DNA from: CAZVYJ01 sp964631565
GTDB taxonomy: Bacteria; Planctomycetota; Phycisphaerae; SM23-33
Assembly: GCA_964631565.1 (NCBI GenBank)
Contig: CAZVYJ010000013.1
Location: 1-64,000 of the forward strand
Direction: 5' to 3'
Length of the DNA: 64,000 nucleotides
The notes under the pieces are model-generated. The model made no database searches and was not told the DNA's origin. It was given only the letters and a program-made list of their open reading frames with translations. Numbering within the stretch: the stretch's first letter is position 1; each line of letters opens with the position of its first letter. Shown here one piece after another: positions 26,460 to 34,873 of this stretch. Position numbers and translations under genes: made by a program.

Positions 26460-27260
26460 TCAGAAATGCACGCAGACCATCGTCAGGCCGTCCGGCGGAA
26501 CGGTCGGGCCGGCGTCACGGCGGTCGCGGGATGAAAGCACCAGGTCCACCCTGTCCGGCTGCCAGTGGCCGCGGCCTATCTCGATGAGCGTACCCACGAT
26601 ATTCCTCACCATGTTGTACAGAAAGCCGTCGCCCTGTACGGTCACGTGTATTTCATCGGGCGCCTCGGAAATTTCGCAGCGGAAAATCGTCCGCACGGTG
26701 TCTTCACGCTCGTCTGCCGACGATGCGAACCCGCGGAAATCGTGCGTGCCGACGAGCCGGCGGGCGGCATCCCGCATCGGTTCGATGTCGAGCTGCCGCC
26801 AGTAATGGTAAACCAGCTTGTGCAGATTCACCGGCCGCTGCGGCGCGGTATAGATGCGGTAGCGGTAGGTTTTACCGACGGCCGAACGCGATGCGTGGAA
26901 GTCGTCCGGCACCTCGTCGGCCGAGCGTATCGCAATGTCGCGAGGCAGCCTGGCGTTGACGGCCCGCCTCAGGCCGCGCAGCGGTATGGAAAAGTTCGTC
27001 GTGTAGAAATTCGCGACCTGGCCTTCGGCGTGCACGCCGGCGTCGGTCCGCCCCGTGCCGAACAGGATAACCGGATGCCCGACCACGCGGGCGGCCGCCT
27101 CCTCGATGTGCTGCTGGATCGTCGGCAGCCCGTCGGCCTGCCTCTGCCAGCCGTGATAGGCCGCTCCGTTGTAGGCCACCACCAGCCGGATATTCCGCCG
27201 CGGCGTTTTTTCTATATCTTTTATAAGAATGTCGTTTTCCTGCCCGCTCATTGCAGGCAT
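26460..27260 (-). CDS. truA: tRNA pseudouridine synthase A
   Basis: 266 residues. TruA makes pseudouridine at positions 38-40 of tRNA anticodon arms. Motifs: YNGAAYHGWQRQ, GTGRTDAGVHA with catalytic D73, FHASRSAVGKTYRYRI, and FLYNMVRNIVGTLIEIGRG. Convergent with the EIIA gene (12 bases apart) and divergent from the glycosidase. Confidence 0.96.
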   Translation of the reverse strand: MPAMSGQENDILIKDIEKTPRRNIRLVVAYNGAAYHGWQRQADGLPTIQQHIEEAAARVVGHPVILFGTGRTDAGVHAEGQVANFYTTNFSIPLRGLRRAVNARLPRDIAIRSADEVPDDFHASRSAVGKTYRYRIYTAPQRPVNLHKLVYHYWRQLDIEPMRDAARRLVGTHDFRGFASSADEREDTVRTIFRCEISEAPDEIHVTVQGDGFLYNMVRNIVGTLIEIGRGHWQPDRVDLVLSSRDRRDAGPTVPPDGLTMVCVHF

Positions 27261-27297
27261 GATGATATCTTAAGCCTCACCGGTTAGGAAGATTTGA

Positions 27298-28254
27298 ATG
27301 GGCCTTATCGATAAACTGCGAACGCCTCACAAATACGGCAGGCTTGTCCTGTCGCCGAGCGGCAGCGACGCCGATTTCGACGGCCGGCTGTGCGACTGCC
27401 CGTTCCTCTTCCGTCATGACGGGCGGTTCTGGATGACATACGTCGGTTTCGACGGCGTGGGCTACCAGACGGGGCTGGCCGTCTCAGACGACCTCGTGCA
27501 CTGGACGAAGCGCGGCCTGCTGCTGGGCCGCGGGCCAAAAGGCAGCGTCACTGAGTACAACGCAGCGCTCACGTGCATACTCCGCGACAACGAGTTGTTA
27601 GGCAGCGGCGAGCTGAAGAAAATCGACGGACGATTCATTGGCACGTACCACGCCTATCCGAACGCCGGCTACGAGAGCGGGCCGGCCGCCATCGGGCTGT
27701 GCTTCTCAGACGACCTGACGCACTGGGACGTCGGCGAACCGGTGCTGCACGCCGCCGGCGGCGGGGCGTGGGAACGCGGCGGGCTGTACAAGTCATGGCT
27801 GCTCGAGCACGACGGCGTGTATTACATGTTCTACAACGCCAAGACCGACAAATCCTACGATTGGGTCGAGCAGACCGGGCTGGCCACATCGACCGACCTG
27901 AAAAACTGGACGCGGCACGCCGGCAACCCCGTAATCGTCAACGGCGGGGCGGGCGAGCCGGACGAGCTGTTCGCATCGGACCCGTGCGTGTTCCGCCATG
28001 AGGGGAAATGGGTGATGTTTTATTTTGCCCTGGCCCGCGACTGCCATGCACGCGACCTGGCTGCAGTGTCCGACGATCTGCTGAACTGGACGAAGTGCAA
28101 AGAAGTGCTCATCGACGTCGGCCCGCCCGGCAGCATCGACAGCCAGCACGCCCACAAGCCGGGCATCATCGCCTCCGCCGGCCGGCTGCACCATTTCTAC
28201 TGCGCCGTCAGCGACGCCAACCCGCCCGTCCGCGGTATCACATTCGCGAGATAG
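27298..28254 (+). CDS. Five-bladed beta-propeller glycoside hydrolase-like protein (GH43/GH130 type)
   Basis: 318 residues with TAGGAAG upstream. Repeated blade motifs are visible: DCPFLFRHDGRFWMTYVGFD, GLAVSDDLVHWTKRG, GLCFSDDLTHWDVGEP, GLATSTDLKNWTRH, DPCVFRHEGKWVMFYF and AAVSDDLLNWTKC. The recurring S-D-D-L-x-x-W signature is characteristic of GH43/GH32/GH130-like propellers acting on plant or microbial glycans. No signal peptide, so a cytoplasmic hydrolase or phosphorylase is expected. The specific substrate cannot be assigned. Its stop codon is followed in the same frame by a dockerin/PEP-CTERM remnant. Confidence 0.8.
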   Translation: MGLIDKLRTPHKYGRLVLSPSGSDADFDGRLCDCPFLFRHDGRFWMTYVGFDGVGYQTGLAVSDDLVHWTKRGLLLGRGPKGSVTEYNAALTCILRDNELLGSGELKKIDGRFIGTYHAYPNAGYESGPAAIGLCFSDDLTHWDVGEPVLHAAGGGAWERGGLYKSWLLEHDGVYYMFYNAKTDKSYDWVEQTGLATSTDLKNWTRHAGNPVIVNGGAGEPDELFASDPCVFRHEGKWVMFYFALARDCHARDLAAVSDDLLNWTKCKEVLIDVGPPGSIDSQHAHKPGIIASAGRLHHFYCAVSDANPPVRGITFAR

Positions 28255-28857
28255 CGGGTTATATCGATTGGATTTGATACCTCCCCGCTTGAAGTCTGCC
28301 TGTCGAACCTGAGGCTGATCTTTGAAGGCGGCAGCGAGGACATCGATGACTTCGAGGTCGCCGGGCAGGACGTGGGGGCGGTTGCAGCCGGCTGGACAGA
28401 CAACTTCGCGCTTGGCACGCTGCAGATCGGCGGCGCCGATGCCGGGCAGATTCGCTTCGTGGACGACGTTGACAACCAGGTAGACGGCGGACTGGCCGAG
28501 GCCCTTTACGTGTATAATCTCGTAATTAACGACGGGGCGGTAATCGACCTCAACGGCCTGAACCTCTACTACCTCAACGGCGGCGATCCGAAGCAGTTTT
28601 TCATCGGCGACGTGAACCTTGATGGCGGTGAGGATATTCTGGACCTTAACAGCCTGGCTGACAACTGGGGCAGCAGCTCTGGTATCGGTTGGGCCGAGGG
28701 CGACTTCAATGGTGACGGGATAATCGACCTGCTGGACCTTGATTTGCTGGCTGCAAACTGGGGCAGTACTCCCGCTATTGGCAACGTTCCCGAGCCCGCG
28801 ACGATGTCGCTGCTCGGTCTTGGCGGATTGGCGTTGCTGCGACGGAGAAGGAAGTAA
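28255..28857 (+). pseudogene. 5'-truncated dockerin / PEP-CTERM surface protein
   Basis: The frame stays open for 600 bases after the glycosidase stop, but no start codon with an SD is visible. Recognisable protein begins about 28270 (PLEVCLSNLRLIFEGG), continues with a beta-rich region (YVYNLVINDGAVIDLNGLNLYYLNGGD), two dockerin type I calcium-binding repeats (GDVNLDGGEDILDLN and GDFNGDGIIDLLDLD), and a complete PEP-CTERM sorting signal: VPEPATM, a hydrophobic helix and RRRRK. This is the C-terminal end of a much larger exported autotransporter-like or polysaccharide-degrading protein, so it looks like a remnant from deletion or recombination. A GTG at 28372 could start a short product lacking a signal peptide. 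Confidence 0.75.
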
Positions 28858-29016
28858 GGCCTTAAACGCGTATCGCTGAACTCGAAACACAGAACCCGCC
28901 TGCCGCCTGCCTGCCGGCGGGCATGGCGGGCAGACTCTGAACTTGCTTTACAGGCGAGACAGTTTACCCTGAGCGAAGCCTCCGTATGGGTATGGGCCTG
29001 TGTTACAAAATAGAAA

Positions 29017-29134
29017 CACGGCCGAGGCGGCTGTGCCACAAAAGAAAAACACAGGCGGGACGCCTGTGCCACAAAAGAAAAACACAGGCGAGACGCCTGT
29101 GCCACAAAAGAAAAACACAGGCGAGACGCCTGTG
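29017..29134. repeat. Four tandem 33-base units, each with a 19-base hairpin
   Basis: Hairpins CACAGGCG-AGA-CGCCTGTG lie at 29017-29035 (variant), 29050-29068 (one change in the loop side), 29083-29101 and 29116-29134, exactly 33 bases apart and joined by CCACAAAAGAAAAA spacers. Copies 3 and 4 are the reverse complement of the single unit at 1944-1962. The whole intergenic stretch 28858-29153 holds no gene; besides the array it contains a Gly/Cys-rich CCTGCCGGCGGG palindromic tract near 28905-28925 and a further partial unit (ACAGGCGAGACAG) at about 28952. The array spans the region between the pseudogene and the convergent AsmA-like gene. Confidence 0.85.
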
Positions 29135-29153
29135 CTACGAAAAATGAAAAAAG

Positions 29154-32100
29154 CTACTGCTTGTCCTCATCCCGCACCTGGCTGGATGATTCGCTCTTGT
29201 CGCGGTTCAGCCACAGGCGGTAGAAGTAGTTGTTCTTCAGCACGATGGTGAACAGCGTTTCGTTCGGCCAGGGGTACTGGACCTCTTCGTCGTAGAGCTT
29301 GCCGTTTTCGATTTTCGCCTTCCACTTGAGTATCGGCAGTCGGCCCTGCTTGTAGAGGTGGTTCCATTCCGGCGACTGCGGCGAGCCGAGCAGTATTATG
29401 CCGACCTGGTATCGGCCGATGTTTTCGGCGTCGGTAACGCCCTCGATGTAGATATCGTAGGCGCCGCTGAAGACCATGTCGTTGACGGCGCTGCCGTCGT
29501 CGACGAACTCGGCGAAGCCGGTCATCTTCTTATAGTTGTACTTCGTCAGGTTCAGGCCGGGGAAGACGGCCGTCACGAAATCCGGCGCGCCCTTGCCGAC
29601 GATCGTGCCGTCGGTGGTGATGGTTTTCGCCTCGCCAGTCGGGCGGAGCGTGTAACGGGCATCCATTATGTTGGCGAGCATGTCGCGAAGCGGTATCTGG
29701 ACGTTCTCGGTGCGTGTAAACGATCCGTGACAGGTGTTGCCGGGGAAGAACTTCATTAGCTGCGGCTGGAGGTTCTCGGCGGCGACGAGGTCCAGCATCG
29801 CCGCGTTGCGCATGATTACCGGCTCGTCATCGGCCATGTGCGTGGTCATCTGCGTTCGCAGCATGCCGCCGTTAAGCCCGGCGTCGTAGCTGGCGATGAC
29901 GCGGCCCTTCTGAACCGTCAGGCCGGCCTGTGCACAGCGGACGTCGTAAAGCTGCTCGATTGACTTGTCGAAGGTCAGCATCCTGTCGATGGCCAGCCGC
30001 ACCTTAAGGTCGGCCGACATCAGCAGCGGGCGGGCGGTGTCGATGGCCTGCTGGGCGGATGCGGTGAGCCGTTTCGCCGTTTCGTCGCTGAAGCCGTCCG
30101 CCTTGTCGCCGGCAGCGAACTTCTCAAGCAGCTTCATGATTTCACGGTCGTCAATCTGCTCGGCCAGGACGTCGGCGGTTCCCGTCGGCTTGTCGAGGGC
30201 GTCCGCGATGTCGCATATCAGCCATGTGCGGTTGCTGCCGAAATTGAACCTGAGACCTTCCGTCCACACCCGCCCGACGGAGGCTCGGCCGTCGGCGATG
30301 GTGATTTTCTCTGCGACGAGTTCGCCGTCGGCGAGGAATTCCTTCTCATCCGCCAGCCCGGTAATGTCGCTGAAGGCGGCCGTGACGTAGGGAATTTCGA
30401 TTGCGCCGTCGGTACTGGTCATTTCACCTTCGACGGCGAAGTAGCCGGCAAGCTCCGTTTCGTCCAGTGCCGGCAGGATAGCGTTCAGCCTGTCGAGCCG
30501 TTCGGCCGAGACGGCGATATGCGCATCGGTGAGCGTGGCGCCGACCGGCAGCCCGGCTGCATCGAGCGTGAGCGCTGCATTGCCGTCGGCGAGCAGTTCC
30601 ACATCGCCGATGCGTGCGACAAGGTTGTTGATTTTGATTTTGGACCGGTCCGACTGGGTTGATAATTCGATATCAGCCGACGCCGGCAGGCCGGCAGGCT
30701 TGGCGAGCGTGCAGAAGTCCGCCAGTTCGGCCGCAGCGAGGTCGCCGGGGTTCGGCTCGAAGAGTTTCAATTCATCGAAAGAGAAATTATCGGCGTTGAT
30801 GCCGGCCTTGAGCGACAGATGCTTTTCGTCGGCGTTGACAGCGGCTTCAGCAGTGATGCTTCCGGCAGCGTTGCACTTGTCGGCCAGTTCCGCCAGTTCG
30901 GGCAGCAGGTCGCAGAGCGTTTCGTCGGCTGTGATTGCCGCCTTTATCTCGGCGTTAAATTTTTTGACAGGCTGGTCGGCGACGGTGTCCAGAACCGCCT
31001 TGCCGGCGGCCTCGACGCTGTTTTGGGCGATGGTTATTTTGGCATGCTCGACCGCCAGCGTCGTCAGATTGTCGCTTTTCTGCAGGGTGCATCTGATGTC
31101 GGCGGCCAGCGGGACGTCGGCCCGCTTGATGCGGACGTATTCGCCGGGTATGGCAAGGTCGAGCTGATCGGCTTTGACACACGCGTGAAATTCAACCGTG
31201 TCGGCGCTGCCGGCGCCGTTGATTATCGCCGATATCGGGCCGGAGAGCTTTCCGCCTTTCATTCGGCCGGCAAGAGCGGGGCAGTGGTCGAGCAGCCAGC
31301 CGGCGTCGAGAATGTCGATAGTTCCGGTGAAAGTGGTCCCGTTTGTTTTTTCTGTTTGGCTGCTGCCGGAATCCGGCCACATCACGATGGCCTGGAAATC
31401 CATGTCTTCGACAGTAATGCTTATCTTGGCCTCGCCTGCGAGCGCGCCGCCGTCGGCGCCGAAAAGCGAAATGTCAGCGATGAGTTCCGCAGGTTCGTTT
31501 TCCGCTTTTACGAAGAGGTCGCTTATTTCGGCTGCGAGATCATCCATGTTCACGCGGATGTGCAGTTCGCTCGCATCGCCGTCCCGCTGCAGATCGATTT
31601 CGCCGTTAAGCGAATCCCGGACGGCGTTGCGGAAGGGCGAATTTTCCGGCAGCCAGGCGCACAGGTGCTCCAGGCCGGCTGCTTCAAACGTGCCGGTTAG
31701 CTGGGCATCGGTGTCTATTTTGTCCGTATTCAGGCGGTAGCTGCCGTCGTTCATCCCGACCGTGGTTTTTCCGACGGCGAGCGACATTTTTATGTCGTCT
31801 ATGGCCTGTTTCGCCTCGTCGGCTGTGCCGCTTATCTCCAGCCTCACCGTTTCGTCTTTCGGCTTGGTGAAGTCGCCGCCGATGCTCAGCTGCGTGTCAG
31901 CCGGAATTTCGACGGTCGCCGCAAGGCTGCCCTTGCCGTCCGGGCCGGGCGTCGCGGAGGCCTTGCCGTCGATGCTCCCGGCGAGTTTTACATTGTCCAG
32001 CACCGCGGCGATTGCCGGATGCAGGTCGGCCAGCGATTCAAGCTCGCTGATATGCCACGAGCTTTCCCATTCGAGGTTCGCCAGTTCGCGTATCACGGTT

Positions 32101-33530
32101 CTGGCGGCTTCGGCATCTGTGATGGCGGCTGCAGCTTCGGCCAGACGCCTTACGCTGTGGATTCTGCCGCGGCCTGATATGTAGTTTTCGCCAAGCTCGA
32201 ATTTGCTGTTTCCGACGGCCAGGCTGGATGTCCTGTGGTCAAGTTCGCACTGGATTTCCGCGATGAGTTTTCGTCCGGCCGGCTTGAGGATTAGTTCGTT
32301 GCGGCTGACGGTTACATTTCCGCCGTCCGCTATGAACGACAATTTGAGCATCGGGCCTTCATGCCGCATTTTGGCGCTGACGAACACGGGGCCTTCGACC
32401 TTCATGCCGCTCGGCATTATCGACTCACCGGTGAGGACGGCTGCAAGCTCCGCAGGGTCGATTGTTCCAGAAAGATCGAGGTTGTCTATCGCCTGCCATC
32501 CGCCCGCCAGCACGTCGAGCGACATTGATGCCGAGCCGGTAAGGTCGATGCCCGGCAGCAGCACCTCTATGGAATTGATCTGCAGCGTGCCGGTGACCAC
32601 CGGGTCCAGGGCTGCCGAAACCATGAGCCGCGCGTCGGGAATTACGGGCAGCTCTTTTTCTCCGATGGGCTGAGCATCGAGATTCTGTATCGAGATATTG
32701 CAGTTGAATTGTTCGACCTGGCCGTGTTTTGTGCACTGCAGCTCGAGCGAGCCGCTGGATCGTCCGGCGAATTTCCTTACCGGCAGGCCCAGCAGTTTGG
32801 CGAGCGGGAACTGCTCAAGGTCGATATTTGAAAAGTTGAACGAAGCGGTTTTTGTTATGTCTCCTCTGCCGCTTTCCTCGGCCATTTTCAGGCTTATAGG
32901 CGCGTTGCCGCTTGACTGCTCGAAGGAGGCCGACATCGTAATCCGCTTTATGTTTTCGAGCCGGCCGCCTATAAGCTGCATGTCGCCGATGTTCAGCCTC
33001 AGAAGCCTGTCGTGGTCGGGCAGCTTGAATGTGGCGACGGCCTCCCGGATGCTCATCTGGTCGGGCTCGATATCGAACTTCAGTTTCGCCAGCGGGCTGG
33101 CGTTGCAGTCGCCGGCGTCATCGAAGCGGACGAAGAGTTTCGGTCTGATTATCTCCATCCAGTCGATTTTTTTGTCGAAGACGGCCGACAGCGGCGAAAA
33201 ATCAAATGTGATGCTTTCGATATCCGCTATTGGTTCGGCCCCGAACTCTTCCGGCGAGCCGATTTTTATTCCTCGCAGTTCCAGCCCGTCGGACCAGCTG
33301 ACCCGCAGTTCGTTTATGGTTACCGGCACGCCCATCTGTCGCTGCATGTCAGCGGCGATTTTGTCCTTGAGCCATGCCTTGGGCAGCCACCACGGCAATG
33401 TCACGTAAACGGCTGCGAATAAGATCGCCACAACCACAATCGCGCGCAGCGCAACCTGCCACCACTGCCGTCTCTGCCGGGGCAGGGCGGTTTTTTTTGT
33501 TTTTCGCTTTCTGCCGAAGAAGCGGATCAT
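29154..33530 (-). CDS. Large AsmA/TamB-like inner-membrane-anchored protein
   Basis: 1458 residues. A basic N-terminus precedes one membrane helix (about 28-47), followed by KAWLKDKIAADMQRQMGVPVTINELRVSWSDGLELRGIKIGSP divided as in the AsmA N-terminal signature. The remaining 1300 residues are repetitive, with alternating hydrophobic strands and many Ala/Asp/Gly/Thr turns, as expected of the extended beta-taco of AsmA-like lipid-transport bridges. The C-terminal 250 residues (MLRTQMTTHMADDEP, then GSFTRTENVQIPLRDML) resemble the AsmA C-terminal part. A role in phospholipid or LPS traffic to the outer membrane is established for the family; here it is inferred. Confidence 0.82.
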   Translation of the reverse strand: MIRFFGRKRKTKKTALPRQRRQWWQVALRAIVVVAILFAAVYVTLPWWLPKAWLKDKIAADMQRQMGVPVTINELRVSWSDGLELRGIKIGSPEEFGAEPIADIESITFDFSPLSAVFDKKIDWMEIIRPKLFVRFDDAGDCNASPLAKLKFDIEPDQMSIREAVATFKLPDHDRLLRLNIGDMQLIGGRLENIKRITMSASFEQSSGNAPISLKMAEESGRGDITKTASFNFSNIDLEQFPLAKLLGLPVRKFAGRSSGSLELQCTKHGQVEQFNCNISIQNLDAQPIGEKELPVIPDARLMVSAALDPVVTGTLQINSIEVLLPGIDLTGSASMSLDVLAGGWQAIDNLDLSGTIDPAELAAVLTGESIMPSGMKVEGPVFVSAKMRHEGPMLKLSFIADGGNVTVSRNELILKPAGRKLIAEIQCELDHRTSSLAVGNSKFELGENYISGRGRIHSVRRLAEAAAAITDAEAARTVIRELANLEWESSWHISELESLADLHPAIAAVLDNVKLAGSIDGKASATPGPDGKGSLAATVEIPADTQLSIGGDFTKPKDETVRLEISGTADEAKQAIDDIKMSLAVGKTTVGMNDGSYRLNTDKIDTDAQLTGTFEAAGLEHLCAWLPENSPFRNAVRDSLNGEIDLQRDGDASELHIRVNMDDLAAEISDLFVKAENEPAELIADISLFGADGGALAGEAKISITVEDMDFQAIVMWPDSGSSQTEKTNGTTFTGTIDILDAGWLLDHCPALAGRMKGGKLSGPISAIINGAGSADTVEFHACVKADQLDLAIPGEYVRIKRADVPLAADIRCTLQKSDNLTTLAVEHAKITIAQNSVEAAGKAVLDTVADQPVKKFNAEIKAAITADETLCDLLPELAELADKCNAAGSITAEAAVNADEKHLSLKAGINADNFSFDELKLFEPNPGDLAAAELADFCTLAKPAGLPASADIELSTQSDRSKIKINNLVARIGDVELLADGNAALTLDAAGLPVGATLTDAHIAVSAERLDRLNAILPALDETELAGYFAVEGEMTSTDGAIEIPYVTAAFSDITGLADEKEFLADGELVAEKITIADGRASVGRVWTEGLRFNFGSNRTWLICDIADALDKPTGTADVLAEQIDDREIMKLLEKFAAGDKADGFSDETAKRLTASAQQAIDTARPLLMSADLKVRLAIDRMLTFDKSIEQLYDVRCAQAGLTVQKGRVIASYDAGLNGGMLRTQMTTHMADDEPVIMRNAAMLDLVAAENLQPQLMKFFPGNTCHGSFTRTENVQIPLRDMLANIMDARYTLRPTGEAKTITTDGTIVGKGAPDFVTAVFPGLNLTKYNYKKMTGFAEFVDDGSAVNDMVFSGAYDIYIEGVTDAENIGRYQVGIILLGSPQSPEWNHLYKQGRLPILKWKAKIENGKLYDEEVQYPWPNETLFTIVLKNNYFYRLWLNRDKSESSSQVRDEDKQ

Positions 33531-33639
33531 ATCTCTGCAAGCAGACCGGGCCTGTTTCAGGAATAGCCGCCCGGCCAGGCCGATCGACTATTCTATTTGA
33601 TTTATCCCCGCATGGGTAGACCGACTTACGCCGGGCCGC

Positions 33640-34710
33640 CTAAACGTTGAACCTGAAATATATGATGTCCCCGTCCTTCACGATGTACTGTTTTCCCTCG
33701 AGACGGACCTTTCCGGCGGCCTTGGCGGCCTTCATGCTGCCGTACTCTTTAAGGTCGTCGTATGCAACGGTTTCGGCGCGGATGAACCCGCGTGCGATGT
33801 CGCTGTGAATTTCCTCGGCCGCCACTACAGCCTCGGTGCCGGCAGGCACGGTCCACGCGCGGCATTCGTCCGGGCCGGTGGTGAAAAAGCTCACCAGGTC
33901 CAGCCTCTGGTAGCAGGCGCGGATGAGGCGGTCCCTTGCCGGTTCAGCCAGGCCGAGGTCTGAGAGAAATTCGCCCCGCTCCTCAGGCGGGAGCTGGGCG
34001 ATTTCCTCTTCGATTTTGGCGGAAAGCTGCAGGCATGGCAGCGACTCAAACGTTTCGGGCCCGGCCTCGCCGAGCGAGTTTTCGCCGCAGTTGAGGACCG
34101 CCATTGCCGGTTTCTGCGAAAGCAGGGCGAAGCTTCGTATGAGCTTGGCGTCAGATTCGGTCTTGATGACGTCTTTTACCCGCCGCTCCGACTCGAGCGC
34201 CTCGGCGAGCCTCTTCATGAGTTCCAGCTCGCGCATGTATTCGTCCTGCTTGCCGGTGGGCTTTTTCAGTGAGGATTCGAGTTTGTGGATGCGAGTGGTT
34301 ATCTGGTCGAGGTCGGCGAAAAGGGTTTCGTCGTTGAGTTCCCGCATGTCGGCGGCTGCGTCAATCCGGCTGCGATAGGGCGGTACGGACGGGTTCTCGA
34401 AATTCCGCAGGACAAACACCAGCATGTCGCTCTGCCGCATCGCCGCCCAGTGGGTTTTTGCGCGGTTTCTGCCGGCTTCGTCGGAAAGGTCGAATCCGGG
34501 CAGGTCGAGGAATTCCAGTTCCGCCGGCGTGATTTTTTCGGGTTTTTCCAGCTCGACGAGCCAGTCGAGCCGCTTGTCCGGAACCTTGACGACGGCCATG
34601 TGTGGCTGGTCGGGTCGGTCGATGTGAACGTGCGAACCGCCCGCTTCTGCGACGGCTGCGAAAAGCGTACTTTTTCCGGATTGAGGCGGACCTATAAGCG
34701 AAACCTGCAT
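33640..34710 (-). CDS. YchF/Obg-like GTPase or ATPase paralogue
   Basis: 356 residues, close to YchF length (about 363). P-loop GPPQSGKST, a G3-like LDLPGFD, a helical coiled-coil insert (about 120-185), NCGEN in place of the nucleotide-base motif, and a C-terminal TGS domain with IHSDIARGFIRAE and LEGKQYIVKDGDIIYFRFNV, which are YchF hallmarks. The G3 region and N-terminus are more divergent than standard YchF, so this may be a second, specialised copy. YchF proteins bind ribosomes and prefer ATP. Confidence 0.83.
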   Translation of the reverse strand: MQVSLIGPPQSGKSTLFAAVAEAGGSHVHIDRPDQPHMAVVKVPDKRLDWLVELEKPEKITPAELEFLDLPGFDLSDEAGRNRAKTHWAAMRQSDMLVFVLRNFENPSVPPYRSRIDAAADMRELNDETLFADLDQITTRIHKLESSLKKPTGKQDEYMRELELMKRLAEALESERRVKDVIKTESDAKLIRSFALLSQKPAMAVLNCGENSLGEAGPETFESLPCLQLSAKIEEEIAQLPPEERGEFLSDLGLAEPARDRLIRACYQRLDLVSFFTTGPDECRAWTVPAGTEAVVAAEEIHSDIARGFIRAETVAYDDLKEYGSMKAAKAAGKVRLEGKQYIVKDGDIIYFRFNV

Positions 34711-34873
34711 AGCGAAACCTTTTTACACGTTTACATGGGGATTTACAGAGCGATGCTTACCATTGAATCGGCCGAAAAGCAAGCCTCCGGATTATCACAG
34801 CTTCAAGGACGTTGGGGGAGCAGGTCTTTGCTGAGTAAAGCAGAATAGATAACGATAATATCCACCTAACAAT

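Noticed and set aside
27298..28857. Read-through fusion of the glycosidase with the dockerin/PEP-CTERM tail
   Set aside because: The glycosidase ends with a complete propeller and lacks a signal peptide, which the sorting signal would require. Nothing suggests recoding of TAG.
29017..29134. CRISPR array
   Set aside because: The period is 33 bases, but spacer and repeat are both constant, so there are no unique spacers, and no cas genes are present.
29000..29251. 83-residue plus-strand frame with repeated TGETPVPQKKN
   Set aside because: It is a translation of the 33-base tandem repeat and runs into the convergent AsmA-like gene; the periodicity comes from the DNA repeat.
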